Positions 21,330 through 32,689 are shown, counted from the first letter of the stretch. The stretch is 64,000 nucleotides of DNA from Dermacentor variabilis (GCF_050947875.1 NC_134570.1:229819265-229883264), one strand, 5' to 3'. The notes: generated from the sequence alone by a model not told the origin. A program made the numbers and translations.

Positions 21330-24300
21330 TGGATACACAGATAATTCAATGGAACGTCAGAGGTCTTCTTAGAAACCTTGATGATGTGCAGGAACTCATC
21401 CAAAAACACAATCCAAAAGTGCTGTGTCTACAGGAAACACACTTAAAATCAAAGCACACAAACTTTCTTTGACAATATATAACTTTTCGCAAAGATCGCG
21501 ATGATGCTGTCGCATCATCGGGCGGTGTCGCCATTGTTATCCATAAGAGCATTTCGTGTCAACATTTACAGCTACAAACGCCCCTTGAAGCAGTGGCGGT
21601 TCAAGCTGTCCTCCTAAACAAACTCATCACCATTAGCTCTCTTTACATACCCCACATTACAAATTCACTAAAGATGAATTTCAGTCCTTTATAGATGAAT
21701 TGCCAGAACCTTATATTCTTGGCGATTTCAATGCACACAACTACCTGTGGGCCGACCCTCGTATAGATGCGCGAGGACCACTTGTTGAACAATTCCTTTT
21801 CTCTTCTGGTGCGTGCATTCTGAATAAGAAAGAACCCACATATTACTGTCTTGCCAACAAAACGTTTTCTTCAATTGATCTCAGCATAGTTTCTCCTTCT
21901 ATTCTGCCTGAACTCGTATGGGAAGTTACAAACAATCCCTATGGAAGCGACCACTTCCCCATACTGCTACAAACACCTAAAGAAAATGAATATCCACTAC
22001 AGGCTCCTAAGTGGAACATTGATACAGCTGACTGGGAAAAATTCCGAACTCTCAGTAGTATTTCATGGGATGACATGTCCTCGTTAGGAATTGATGCTGC
22101 TGTGGAATATTTTACAGCCTTCATAATAGATGCCGCAACTAAATGTATGTCACAAGTAAATGGCTTGGCATGCAAACGGCGTGTCCCGTGGTGGAACGGC
22201 GACTGTAGGATCGCTCGTAAGAAACAGAACAAAGCGTGGGGGTTGCTACGCGCCTCTCCCACTGCGGAGAATCTGTTCAACTTTAAGAAAGTGAAATCGC
22301 AGTGCAGGCGAACATGCCAACAGGCTAGAAGAGAGAGTTGGCAGAAGTTTTTATCCGGTATCAACTCGTATACAGATGAAGCCAAAGTCTGCAACAGGGT
22401 TAATAGGATAACGACAAACATATTCACTTCCTTTGGTAAACACACAAGGTGAAACACTGAAAGATCAGGCAGACTCACTTGGGGAACACTTTGAGAGCGT
22501 GTTGAGTTCAAACCATTATTCGCAATCCTTTTTCAAATACAAACAAATAGAAGAATGTAAGCCAATAATACGAAAATCCAGACAGAATGAACCTTATAAC
22601 CGGCCTTTCAGTATTGCTGAGTTGAGAGCTGCCTTGAACACATGCAAAAGCACTGCACCGGGACCTGATAGAGTCATGTATGACATGACGAGACACTTAC
22701 ATACTGACACCAAACTTACACTACTCACACTTTTCAACGCTATTTGGCCTACGGGATACCTCCCATCCACATGGAAAGAAGCGATTGTGGTCCCTGTTCT
22801 TAAGCAGGGTAAAGACCCTTCCTTGGCGGCAAGTTACCATCCGATAGCTCTTACAAATTGTCTTTGTACGCTTTTTGAAAAAATGGTTAACCGCAGACTT
22901 GTACATTTCCTTGAACTCAACAATATGCTAGATCCCTTTCAGTGTGGCTTCAGAGAAGGGCGTTCCACAACCGATCACCTTGTGCGCATTGAGGGAAACA
23001 TTTGCGACGCCTTTTTTCATAAACAATATTTCCTATCCGTATTCCTCGATATGGAGAGGCGTACGACACAACATGGCGCTATGGAATCTTGAGAGACTTG
23101 TTGGGAATTGGCACCCGCGGCAGTATGCTCGTCCTAGTAAAAAGCTACTTGTCGGCAATATATTGTTGCGACCTTTTATACAGGAAACTGGTGTGAACAT
23201 GTTTATCATGAAAATGAACAACCTTCGTGCTTCATTACCGTCAGCCATTTTTTATTCTGTTTACGTAGACGACATACAGATAGGTTTTATTCCTGCAACC
23301 TTACAGTATGTGAGAGGCAAGTACAACAGGGCTTGAACAAAGTGTCCAAATGGGCAGAAGAAAACGGATTTAAAGTGAACCCCAACAAGAGTTCTTGCGT
23401 GCTTTTCACGAGAAACAATAGGCTCATTGCAGAACCCAATATCGAAATGTATGGTCAGCGAATTTCTGTGAACAAAGAACACAAGTTCTTAGGCATCATA
23501 CTTGTTTCTAAATTAACTTTTATTGCACACATAAAGTACCTCAAGGTCAAATGCTTAAAAACAATGAACTTACTTAAAGCGTTATCCCACACAACATGGA
23601 GCAGCGACAGGAAATGTTTAATGAATCTTTACAAGAGCCTCATTCGATCACAGTTGGACTACGGTGCCGTGATCTATCATTCTGCAGCCACAAGCGTGCT
23701 AAAGATGCTAGATCCGGTCCACCATCTAGGAATCCGACTGGCCACTGGAGCTTTCAGAACAAGTCCCATTGAAAGTTTATATGCAGAAACAAATGAGTGG
23801 TCACTTCATCTGCAGAGAACATACATCAGGCAAACATATTTTATTTATTTATTTATTTATTTATAAATGCTGCGATTTTAAACAAGATCTTAGCAGCGTG
23901 GTACACGAGTAAGTTCACGAAACAATATAAATACAATAATGGGGAATTGCACTCAAAAATTCTTCAAACAAGCGCTTCACACAAGTGCAAAAAACAGGCG
24001 CAAAAAACACAGGCGCAAAAACAATCGCTTCAACGTTACATCAGCGATCTTTCCCAATCATACAGTAAAACAGTCTTGTCACTGACAATCTCAGCAATTG
24101 CAAAAAAAAAAGTTAAAGATATGTTTCGAAAAGTGATAATGAGTCCTGTGTTACAGTTTTATCAGCCAGCTTATTCCAATCTACTATTTTCTTAAAGTCC
24201 GCTCTAATCCTCAACATCCGTGTTTTAATACAATTAACGATATGACATTTGCTACACTCTTTCATAATCGTCCCTCCGTAAGGCAGCCTTTCTCGCTGCG

Positions 24301-25281
24301 TGTGAGGGAGCTTAGTGATGAAATGCATGTCCCACTCCTCGAGCTCCGCCTAATGCATCCAGCCAAACTGCCCCCTCCTTGGGAGTGGCTGCTGATACAA
24401 TGCGATATATCTTTCGTGAAAGTCACAAAGCATGCTCCAGAGATTGAAATCCAAATGCATTTCCGGGAACTCCAGTACAAATACTCCTGCACGGAGTTCT
24501 ACACAGATGCATCGAAGTCACGCGACGGGGTGTCCTATGCAGCCGTCGGTCCATCCTTCTCGGAATCCGATGTACTACATCTGAAAACCAGTAGCTTTAC
24601 GGCTGAGGCATACGCACTATTGTCGGTTGTAAAGCATATAAAAAATCAAAACTCCAGAAATCAGTTATATATACGGACTCTCTTAGTGTTGTGAAGGCCT
24701 TGATGTCATTCTGTAACCGCAAAAATCCAGTAATTAATGAACTCTACTCTGTCCTGTGCAACGCATATATATCTAACCAACATGTGATTGTATGCTGGGT
24801 GCCTGGGCATAGGGGCATCGAGGGAAACGTACTAGCGGACCAGATGGCCACATCAATTTCATTGCTTGCAGTTAATCCTACTTCTTTGGTCCCTGTAACA
24901 GACCTGAAGCCTTTCTTAAGAAGGAAACTGCGAAACTACTGGCAACGCTTTTGGGACCTGGAAACAAATAATAAGCTGCATGTAATAAAGCCACAATTAG
25001 GTTTCTGGCCTCCTGTAACAATATCACGCCGGACTGATGTCCTATTCTGTCGTCTAAGAATAGGACATACATTTGGCACAAATAACTTTTTACTTACGGG
25101 AAACGAGCCCCCAACCTGTGGTAGATGCGGGGAGAGGCTGACCGTCCTCCACGTCCTCCTGGAATGTCAGGCAGCTGAATCTGAGAGAAGGAAACATTTT
25201 TCCCTTGCATACCGGCAGCACATCCCCCTACATCCTGTAATGGAACCCCAGAACCGCCATTTGACACCAACGCAGTCCTAA
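21330..25281 (+). pseudogene. LINE copy 4 ORF2 (endonuclease, RT, RNase H)
   Basis: The start is ATG 21330 (MDTQIIQWNVRGLLRNL). APE endonuclease motifs are VLCLQETHLKSK, GGVAIVIHKSI, LGDFNAHNYLW and NNPYGSDHFPIL. The linker is VPWWNGDCRIARKKQNKAWG. RT blocks run from about 22600: CKSTAPGPDRVMYDM, HPIALTNCLCTLFEKM, a palm region broken by a frameshift near 23055, and the catalytic YVDDIQIGF near 23260, followed by another frameshift. After the 342-bp insertion the RNase H reads FYTDASKSRDGVSYAAV, TAEAYALL, LLVLMKAL (frameshifted) and WVPGHRGIEGN. The C-terminal knuckle is CGRCGERLTVLHVLLEC. A stop at about 21471 and at least five frame changes make it inactive. Confidence 0.88.
23843..24184 (-). 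mobile_element. 342-bp tailed insertion in LINE copy 4
   Basis: Comparison with copy 1 shows that foreign DNA splits the LINE sequence CATATTTTCTGAAAGTCC. It begins with (ATTT)n, which is an (AAAT)n tail on the minus strand, and it is flanked by TATTTT (23837-23842, 24185-24190). That pattern fits target-primed insertion of a 5'-truncated LINE or SINE. No coding motif was recognised, so the family is open. Confidence 0.75.
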
Positions 25282-25373
25282 GTTTTCTGAAAGATGTCTC
25301 GCATGTTGTTAGCCCCCACATGTTCGTAGCTGGTCCTCTCTTCAGAGGATGCCGCTGTGATAGCTCTTTCATA

Positions 25374-25425
25374 ATAATATTTGGGGTTTTACGTGCCAAA
25401 ACCACTTTCTGATTATGAGGCACCC
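25374..25425 (-). mobile_element. 52-bp 3' fragment of a tick-type SINE
   Basis: Lies in the copy 4 3' UTR between perfect 14-bp duplications ATAGCTCTTTCATA (25360-25373, 25426-25439). On the minus strand it reads GCCTCATAATCAGAAAGTGG and ends TTTTGGCACGTAAAACCCC then AAATATTAT. I recognise this as the 3' end of a short interspersed repeat abundant in tick sequences. That recognition is from memory and was not searched. The short length implies strong 5' truncation. Confidence 0.75.
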
Positions 25426-25776
25426 ATAGCTCTTTCATATAGCACATGCCTCTAGGCCCTTGTGTTTCAAGGGCTCTGGTGAGGCAGCAGTGCTCCAAGT
25501 AATTTTACCACCTCTTATATTTTCTATTTTGCATCATTCTTCTATGATGGATTTTAATGTTCATAGTATTTGTCATTAGTCATCGCCATAATTTTATAGC
25601 ACATAGATTTTACGCTCTTTACAGCGACTATTTTTAGACCCCTTTACAGCCAAGTCACATCTTCTTCACAGAACTTATCATTCCACCGCGAAATCACTAA
25701 CACTGTCTTAGCACTCTTTGGTCATATCTGGCCCTCCACCCCTAAACCACACACATTCATTCATAGTGTCATTTGG

Positions 25777-26776
25777 GGAAACCCAAATTATTATAACCCC
25801 GCACCGCACGATGGACACAAGCCGTCGTGTTGTCTCCGACGATGACTTGCTCGAGCTCACTGAGGCTGAACTCTTGGAGGGCTTCAGTGACCAGAATATT
25901 ATCAATGTAAAAAAAATTAAGATGACGCCTGGCAGTAAAGAAATCAAAACCAAGCACCTGATACTCACATTAGGTTCAAGTATTCTGCCCGAGTCTGTAG
26001 AGGCCGGGTACATCAAACTTCGTGTTAGGCCAGCCAAATCCCCTCAGATGTTTCAAATGCCAACGTTTCGGCCACAGCTCACAGAGCTGCCGAGGCCGCC
26101 AAACATGTGCGAAATGCAGTGCCCACGAACACACCACTGAAGGTTGTGCGAACACTCTCCACTGTGTAAACTGTGATGGGGAGCACGCCGCATACTCGCG
26201 GTCCTGCCCATCCTGGAAAACGAAAAGGAAATCATAACAGTTAAAGTAAAAGAAAATATAAGTTTCAAGGAGGCACGCAGGCAGGTATCCTATCTGCCAA
26301 AGAAAATCTTTGCCGATGTGGCGCGTCAGGGGGCAGCGTCACAACGGCCTCCGGCGGCTGTCAAACCCACAAGCAGTGAGTCGGCAGTTACGCCATCTGC
26401 CCCCACGGTGGTTGCAGCTAGCGCTGCTTCGTCAACCGAGGAGAAGGAACCATTGACCCCGAAGGTGGGCGCAGACGAGGCTGCCTCAACCTCCCAGGTC
26501 CGTTCCAGTGCTGGCAACGGCCGGCGCAGCCAAATCCCCCAGGGAGCCCCATCGACCTCCGGGCTGGTGGGCGCAGGGGTCTTGCCCTCCAAAGCGGGAC
26601 CCTCCCTGGTAACTTCTCGCTCACAAGAGCACGTGTCTGGCGCCTCACAAAAGGCAATGGACACTACACCTATCCCCACGGCGCGCCAAGCGCCTAAGGA
26701 GCGGCGAGGCTCCCTCGAACGCTCCAGAAAGGGCAAAACCCCGATAACAGGGCCTCGAAAGAGCTATGTAATGTAA
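25777..26776 (+). pseudogene. LINE copy 3 ORF1, 3' part
   Basis: Continues the copy 3 ORF1 after the copy 4 insertion: ETQIIITPHRTMDTSRRVVS, then LLELTEAELLEGFSDQNIIN. A frameshift at about 26020-26040 moves the zinc-knuckle array to another frame (26022-26237: CFKCQRFGHSSQSCRG, CAKCSAHEHTTEGC, CVNCDGEHAAYSRSCP). A further shift near 26230 leads to the Ala/Ser/Pro-rich, basic C-terminal region (26318-26776, SLERSRKGKTPITGPRKS). All three CCHC knuckles keep their metal ligands here. The frameshifts inactivate it. Confidence 0.85.
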
Positions 26777-26837
26777 TCTCTGAAATCTCTAAATAACACT
26801 TCTGTTTCTGTACACACAGCATCTATGGACTTCCAAT

Positions 26838-29800
26838 ATGGATACCTTGATGATGTGCAGGAACTCATCCAATAACACAATCCAAAAGTGCTGTGTTTAA
26901 GGAAACACACTTAAAATCCAAACACACTAACTTCTCCGACAGTATATAACTTTTCGCAAAGATCGCGATGATGCTATCGCATCATCGGGCGGTGTCGCCA
27001 TTGTTATCCATAAGAGCATTGCATGTCAACATTTACAGCTACAAACGCCCCTTGAAGCAGTGGGGGTTCGAGCTGTTCTCCTATACAAACTCATCACCAT
27101 TAGCTCTCTTTACATACCCCCACATTACAAATTAACGAAACATGAATTTCAATCCTTTATGGATCATTTGCTGGAACCTTATGTTGTTCTTGGCGATTTC
27201 AATGCGCACAGCTCCCTGTGGGGCGACTCTCGTATAGATGCGCGAGGTCATCTTCTTGAACAGTTTCTTTTCTCTTCTGGTGCGTGCCTTCTGAATAAGA
27301 AGGAACCTACATATTACTGTCTTACAAACAGATCTTTTTCCTCAATTGATTTCAGCATAGTCTCCCTGTCTATACTGCCCGAACTCGAATGGGAAGTTAT
27401 GAACAATCCTTATGGGAGCGACCACTACCCCATACTGTTGAGAACATATAAAGAAAACGAATATCTACAACAGGCTGCTAGGTGGAAGATCGATACAGCC
27501 GACTGGGAGAAATTCCAAACTCTCACTAGTATCTCACGGAATGACATGTCTTCTTTAGAAATTGATGCTGCTGTGGAGTATTTTACAGCGTTCATAATAG
27601 ATGCCGCATCAATATGCACATCTGAAGTAAGTGGTTTGGCATGCAAACGACGTGTACCGTGGTGGAACAACTAATGTGCGATCGCCCATAGGAAACAGAA
27701 CAAAGCGTGGGGATCGTTACGCGCCTCTCCCACTGCAGGGAATCTTATTATCTTCAAAAAAGTAAAGTCTCAAGCCAGGAGAATGCACCGACAGGCCAGA
27801 AGAGAGAGTTGGCAGAAGTTTTGATCGGGTATCAACTCTTATACAGAGGAGGCCAAAGTCTGGAACAGGGTTAACAGGATAAAAGGACGACAAACATATC
27901 CACTCCCCCTGGTAAACACACAAGGCGATACCCTGCTTGAACAAGCAGACTCACTTGGGGAGCACTTTGAGAGCATGTCAAGTTCCACCAATTATTCAAA
28001 AACCCTTTCTCAAATATAAACAAATAGAAGAATGCAAGCCACTCAAAAGAAAGTGTCGGCAGAATGAATCGTTCAACCGTCCGTTTAGTATTGCAGAGTT
28101 TAGAGCTGCCTTGAGCGCATGCAAGAGCTCTGCACCAGGATCTGATAGAATCATGCATGAAATGCTGAAAAACTTACACAATGACACGCAAGGTACACTA
28201 CTTACACTTTCCAACACTATCTGGGATGCAGGGTACCTTCCGACCGCATGGAAAGAAGCCATTGTGGTCCCTGTTTTAAAACAAGGCAAAGATCCTTCCT
28301 CAGTGGCAAGCTACCGCCCAATAGCACTCACAAGTTGCATCTGTAAGGTATTTCAAAAAATAATAAATCTGCGACTCATCAATTTCCTTGAACAGAACAA
28401 AATGCTTGATCCCTATCGGTGTGCCTTTTAAGAAGGGCGCTCCACAACCGACCATCTTGTACGTATTGAAGGAAATATCCGTGACGCATTTTACACAAAC
28501 AGTTTTTCTTATCGATATTCCTCGATATGGAGAAGGTGTAAAATACAACATGGCGCTACGGAATCTTGAGAGATTTGTCAGAAATGGGCATTCATGGTAA
28601 TACGCTAAACGTAATAAAAAGGTACTTGTCCAATCGTGCCTTCCGGGTAAAAGTCGGCAATGTGCTGTCACGTCCTTTTACACAAGAAACTGGTGTACCT
28701 CAGGGTGGCGTGCTCAGTTGCACACTCTTTATTGTTAAGATGACAACACTTCGTGCTTCCTTACCACCGGCCATTTTGTATTCCGTCTATGTGGACGACA
28801 TTCAAATAGCTTTCAAATCCTGTAACCTCGCAGTGTGCGAGAGACAGTACAGCATGGTTTGAACAAGGTGTCAGGGTGGGCAGAGAAAAATGGATTTAAA
28901 ATCAATCCTCATAAGAGTTCTTGTGTTTTTTTTACAAGAAAGACAGGCCTGGTTCCGGATCCTTGCTTAGAACTGTGTGGACAACAGATACCTGTAAACA
29001 AAGAGCACAAATTTCTAGGTGTTATACTTGACAATAGACTCACTTTCGTCCCACACATTAAACATCTTAAAGAAAAATGTCTGAAAACAATGAACCTAAT
29101 GAAACTTCTATCCCAGACTACGTGGGGTAGTGACAGGAAGTGCCTAATGAATCTCTATAAGAGCCTAATCCAGTCACGATTAGATTATGGTGCCGTGGTA
29201 TATAACTCTGCTGCCCCGAGCGCGCTAAAGATGCTAGACCCTGTTCACCATCTAGGTATCCGCTTAGCCACGGGCGCTTTCAGAACAAGCCCGATTGAAA
29301 GCTTATATGCCGTATCGAATGAATGGTCTCTCCACCTGCCTAGATCATACATCAGCTTTACATATTTCCTTAAAGTGTGCTCTAATCTTGAACATCCATG
29401 TTTTGATACCGTTACAGATATGACGTGCGCTACACTTTTCAGCAATCATCCCTCCATAAGACAGCCTTTCTCGCTGCGTGTGAAGTAGCTTAGCGATGAA
29501 ATGCGTGTCCTGCTCCTCGAGCATCGCTTAATGCACCTAACCAAGCTCTTGCCTCCTTGGGAGTGGCAGGTAATAGAATGTGACATATCCTTTATAAAAG
29601 TTACAAAGCACGCTCGAGAGGCCGAAATCTGAATGCATTTCCTAGAACTTCAGTACAAGCACTCCTGCGCAGAGTTCTACACAGATGCTTCGAAGTCAAA
29701 TGCCGGGGTATGTCAGCCCATCGTTTTCGGAATCCGATGTACTGCATCCGGAAACAAGTATCTTTACGGCCGAGGCCTACGCATTACTCTCTGCTGTGAA

Positions 29801-30497
29801 GCGTATAAGAGAATCAAAACTTCCTAAAGCAGCGATCTATACAGACTCTCTAAGCATCGTGAAAGCCTTAATGTCACTCAGCAAACATAAAAATCCCATA
29901 TTTAATTAACTATATTCGGTCTTGTGTAAAGCGTACTCATCTAACCAGAATATCATAATATGCTGGGTCCCTGGCCATAGGGGAATCGAAGGTAACGTTC
30001 TGGCGGACGAGATGGCCACGTCAATCACATCGCAAGCTGTTAACCCTACTGCTGATGTGCACGTCACAGATCTGAGGCCTTTCCTACGAAATAAACTGCG
30101 AAACCACTGGCAGTGCATGTGGGTCGCGCAAACAAATAACAAACTGCACGTTATAAAGCCACAGTTAGGTCTCTGGCCCTCCCCAACAAGATCTCGGCGA
30201 ACAGATGTCCTATTCTGTCGCTTCAGAATAGGACACACATTTGGCACCTATAATTATCTGCTTACTGGAAGTGAACCTCCAACCTGTGGTAGATGCGGCG
30301 AGAGGTTGACCGTCCTCCATGTGCTCCTGGAGTGTCGGGAAACGGAAAGAAAGAAACATTTTCCGCTTGCATACCATTATTACATCCCTCTACACCCGGC
30401 TATGTTTCTTGGTAAGGAACCACTTTTTAACACCAAGGCAGTCCTCACCTTTTTAAATGATGTTGTCCTACATGTAATAAGCCCATTAAACTCGTAG
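26838..30497 (+). pseudogene. LINE copy 3 ORF2 (endonuclease, RT, RNase H)
   Basis: The start region (ATG 26838) has lost part of the first endonuclease block compared with copy 4: the segment from DTQIIQWNVRGLLRNL is missing before DDVQEL. APE motifs follow: LGDFNAHSSLWGDSRI and NNPYGSDHYPIL. A stop at 27672-27674 interrupts the linker. RT blocks include CKSSAPGSDRIMHEM, YRPIALTSCICKVFQKI, a broken palm segment near 28520-28550, and YVDDIQIAFKSC at about 28785. After a frameshift at about 28850 the thumb region runs to 29488 with a stop. RNase H reads FYTDASKSNAG, TAEAYALLSAVK, IYTDSLSIVKAL and WVPGHRGIEGN. The C-terminal knuckle CGRCGERLTVLHVLLEC is intact. Multiple stops and frameshifts inactivate it. 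Confidence 0.88.
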
Positions 30498-30856
30498 CGC
30501 ATCCTCTTTCGAGAGGATGCCGCTGTGATCGATGTTTTGTATAGCACATGCCTCCAGGCGCTTGTGTCTCAAGGGCCGTGGTGCTCTAGTGAATTTTAGA
30601 ATCTTATACATTGTTATATGGTACCATTATTTTGCAATGCACCTTAATGCTCATAGTACACGTCTTTTGTCATTGCCATAATCTTATTACACATAGACTT
30701 TATGCACATTAGAGCGACCATTCTTTAAGGCCCCTTTACAGCCACATCACATCAACTTCATAGAAGTCATAACTCCACTGCAAACTCATCAACACTGGCT
30801 TGGCGCTCTTTGGCCATACCTGGCCCTTGCGCCAATAAACACCATCTATTCATTCA
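30498..30856 (+). other. LINE copy 3 3' UTR and tail
   Basis: Non-coding end of copy 3, shared in outline with copies 1, 2 and 4: a GAGAGGATGCCGCTGTGAT block, TAGCACATGCCTCCAGGC, then TTAAGGCCCCTTTACAGCCA and TTTGGCCATACCTGGCCC. It ends in a short CATT-rich tail next to the TAACAGAAAATT duplication. The conserved terminal block is likely the part recognised by its own RT (family inference). Confidence 0.75.
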
Positions 30857-30868
30857 TAACAGAAAATT

Positions 30869-31289
30869 GGGAAACAAATATTCGACTACCTCAGCATGCC
30901 TCTGTCTACACAGCCAAAGTGTACGCAATATGGACGGTAGTTCAAAAGATCATTGCTGACAAACTTGAGAACACAATCATATACACAGATTCATTAAGCG
31001 TACTAAAGGCTCTACACATGAAATCCCAAAGTGAACCCTTGTTAGGCGATATTTTCTACGCATTATTGTCAAACAAATATGGCAGATCAGTTAGGTTTTG
31101 CTGGGTACCAAGCCATGTTGGGATAGTGGGTAACGAAGCAGCGGATAGATGCGCATCAATGGCAGCTTACAAAAACATTCCAAATACAGCACTTCCATAT
31201 AAAGACAGTGTCAATGCGATTTGGAAGGCCTTGACGTCAAAATGGCAACGCGATTAGGACAATTGTTTAAGCAACAAGCTATATCTTAT
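30869..31289 (+). pseudogene. LINE copy 2 RNase H, resumed after copy 3
   Basis: Continues in frame from the scrap at 18444-18491: TENWETNIRLPQHASVYTAK, then the RNase H glutamate region (AKVYAIWTVVQKI, where other copies have TAEAYALL), aspartate block IYTDSLSVLKAL and CWVPSHVGIVGNEAADRCAS. A TAG at 31255-31257 follows SKWQRD. The next codons read DNCLSNKLYL, and the foldback element then interrupts the sequence. The Glu of the RNase H triad appears replaced (AKVYA versus AEAYA). Confidence 0.85.
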
Positions 31290-31618
31290 GTTGAATTCCA
31301 ATGGCGGAGTCGGAGGAAGTTTTTTTGCTCCTTTCGGAGCAAGTTCGTTTCAATGGCTGAGTGAGGACGGGAGTAAGGTGTTCCAATGAGAGAGTCGGAG
31401 GGGATTCAGAGCGGGAGTCACTCCGTGGAGCAGAAAAAGATGCTCCGCCAAAATAGGCGGAGTGGACTGGAACTCTGTGTGACGTATTTCCTTTACCACG
31501 TTTGTCTGTTGGGTGGCGCCACCGGTCACGACTCGCGAGGAAGCAAAAGCTGCTGCACGCTTGGCGAAATATCCATTCCGCAATTTTAAAAAAATACAGG
31601 TGAACGGCGCTGAAGAGA

Positions 31619-31666
31619 CTCGCGGATCTGGAGGCGTTAGAGCAACGCCTCCAGATCCGCGAGTAG
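31619..31666. repeat. Perfect 21-bp stem hairpin inside the foldback element
   Basis: ACTCGCGGATCTGGAGGCG and its reverse complement are separated by a loop of a few bases. The spacing would allow a very stable cruciform or RNA hairpin. Confidence 0.85.
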
Positions 31667-31825
31667 AACACAACCTGCGCCGCCGGAGCAAGGCGGAAGT
31701 GGAAGTTCTATCACCGAGTTACCCAGGATACCTTGCGTGTTGTCATTTCCTTCCGCTGTTTGCTTCCAGCACCGCCGCACCGGTCACTTGTCTCTTCAGC
31801 GCCGTTCACCTGTATTTTTTTAAAA

Positions 31826-31862
31826 GCACTCGACTCTGGTTCTGCGCCAGAGTCGAGTGCTC
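31826..31862. repeat. Perfect 15-bp stem hairpin inside the foldback element
   Basis: AGCACTCGACTCTGG and CCAGAGTCGAGTGCT flank a 7-base loop. Confidence 0.85.
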
Positions 31863-31914
31863 GCTCACGGAGTCCGTCGGCTGCTCCGACTCCGCCATTG
31901 GAATTCAACATTAT

Positions 31915-32254
31915 TAAACCTGTAATTGGTGAGTGGAAATCATCCAGTCACCAGCAACGATTCTACGAGGTGATCTTGGGTCGACTTCGAATTGGACACA
32001 CACATCTCATGCACAATTTCCTTCTCCGAAAAGGAAACCCGCCAACTTGCGAAAAATGCAATGAAGCTCTTACAGTCATGCACATCCTAATAACATGTCC
32101 ACACATTGACACACTGATACGGAGGTTTTTATACAGCCTGTATGATTTGCACACTCCATTACACCCTGCCCTATTACTAGCAGATGACCCCCTAGTGCCA
32201 TTTACGAACCTTTTTGACTTTTTAGAGAAAACTGGTTATTTACACCAACTATAA
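31915..32254 (+). pseudogene. LINE copy 2 ORF2 C-terminus
   Basis: Last part of the LINE pol after the foldback insertion: IKPVIGEWKSSSHQQRF, LGRLRIGHTHLMHNFLL and the zinc knuckle CEKCNEALTVMHILITC. It ends with the stop at 32252-32254. This segment itself is uninterrupted. The equivalent in copy 1 is RLRIGHTFGTHNFLL and CGRCGERLTVLHVLLEC. Confidence 0.88.
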
Positions 32255-32535
32255 TGTAATGCAGGTTTACCTGTTCTAACGTCCCGTTTTATTTTGTCTT
32301 GTGATTGGCGCAGCATGACCTTAGTTGCCTTTGTGCCATTAAACCCAAACTAACTAACAATACATTTTACACAGTTACAGCAATCCACTTTTAGGCCTCC
32401 TTACAGCTACATCTCATCTACGCAACTCAATTTGATAATTTCCCACATATTAGTTACACAATTTATTACCATATGTCATGGCTCTGTTTGGCCATAACTG
32501 GCCCTCGCACCATTAAACGTCATCCATCATCATGC
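32255..32535 (+). other. LINE copy 2 3' UTR and tail
   Basis: Non-coding 3' end carrying TTAGGCCTCCTTACAGCTAC and GGCTCTGTTTGGCCATAACT, homologous to the other copies, with a CATCCATCATCATG tail. No clear target duplication is seen with the left edge at 12743. Confidence 0.7.
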
Positions 32536-32689
32536 TTTGAGGAGAACGTTCTGTGCTCCTTGTGACGAATTTCAGCCTGGAACATGGGCACCTATTTCGT
32601 CGTACTGCTATTGCTTTCGCTAAGCCCATAGCCAGACATTGCTGAATGTCTTGCGACTATGACAACGAACAACCCTGCCCCGATGCTCG

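Larger units (their letters stand above)
19308..25763 (+). mobile_element. I-type LINE copy 4, inserted in copy 3
   Basis: Flanked by a perfect 13-bp duplication TAGTGTCATTTGG (19295-19307 and 25764-25776) inside copy 3 ORF1. It has a 5' UTR with a duplicated leader unit, ORF1, ORF2, a 3' UTR and a short ACACATTCATTCA tail. A 342-bp insertion lies at 23843-24184 and a 52-bp SINE fragment at 25374-25425. Without these the element is about 6.0 kb. It is the youngest of the nested LINEs by position. Confidence 0.93.
18492..30856 (+). mobile_element. I-type LINE copy 3, inserted in copy 2
   Basis: Flanked by a perfect 12-bp duplication, TAACAGAAAATT (18480-18491 and 30857-30868). The 5' end starts with the hairpin-rich sequence CCCGCAGGGGCGTCTGC; the 3' end is CCTTGCGCCAATAAACACCA followed by a short CATT-type tail. 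Copy 4 (19308-25763) is inserted in its ORF1. Without it copy 3 is about 5.9 kb, an apparently full-length element with both UTRs. Confidence 0.93.
31290..31910. mobile_element. Foldback (long inverted repeat) element in LINE copy 2
   Basis: About 620 bp whose two halves are inverted copies. The outer arms are GTTGAATTCCAATGGCGGAG at the left and the same read on the opposite strand at the right. Further inverted pairs lie inside: AAAAAAATACAGGTGAACGG near 31589 with its complement near 31800-31822. It also has two perfect local hairpins. Removing it restores the LINE reading NKLYLIKPVIG, parallel to NKLHVIKPQLG in copy 1. TTAT is the probable target duplication (31286-31289, 31911-31914). 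It has no coding content of its own. Confidence 0.85.
12743..32535 (+). mobile_element. I-type LINE copy 2, host of nested insertions
   Basis: An older, more diverged subfamily than copies 1, 3 and 4. It starts inside the 5' UTR (ATATTTGGTTACAGTGACAG) directly after the copy 1 tail and ends with GGCCCTCGCACCATTAAACG and CATCCATCATCATG. Without the inserted Tigger C (17054-18441), copy 3 with copy 4 (18492-30856) and the foldback element (31290-31910), about 5.4 kb of LINE remains, the size expected for a nearly full-length element. Each junction is supported by resumption of the LINE reading and by duplicated target bases. Confidence 0.85.

Noticed and set aside
31279..31671. 130- and 113-codon minus-strand frames as genes
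   Set aside because: They lie in the inverted arms of the foldback element. The same peptide (SSAPFTCIFLK) appears again in the + strand frame of the other arm, so they are a by-product of the palindrome.
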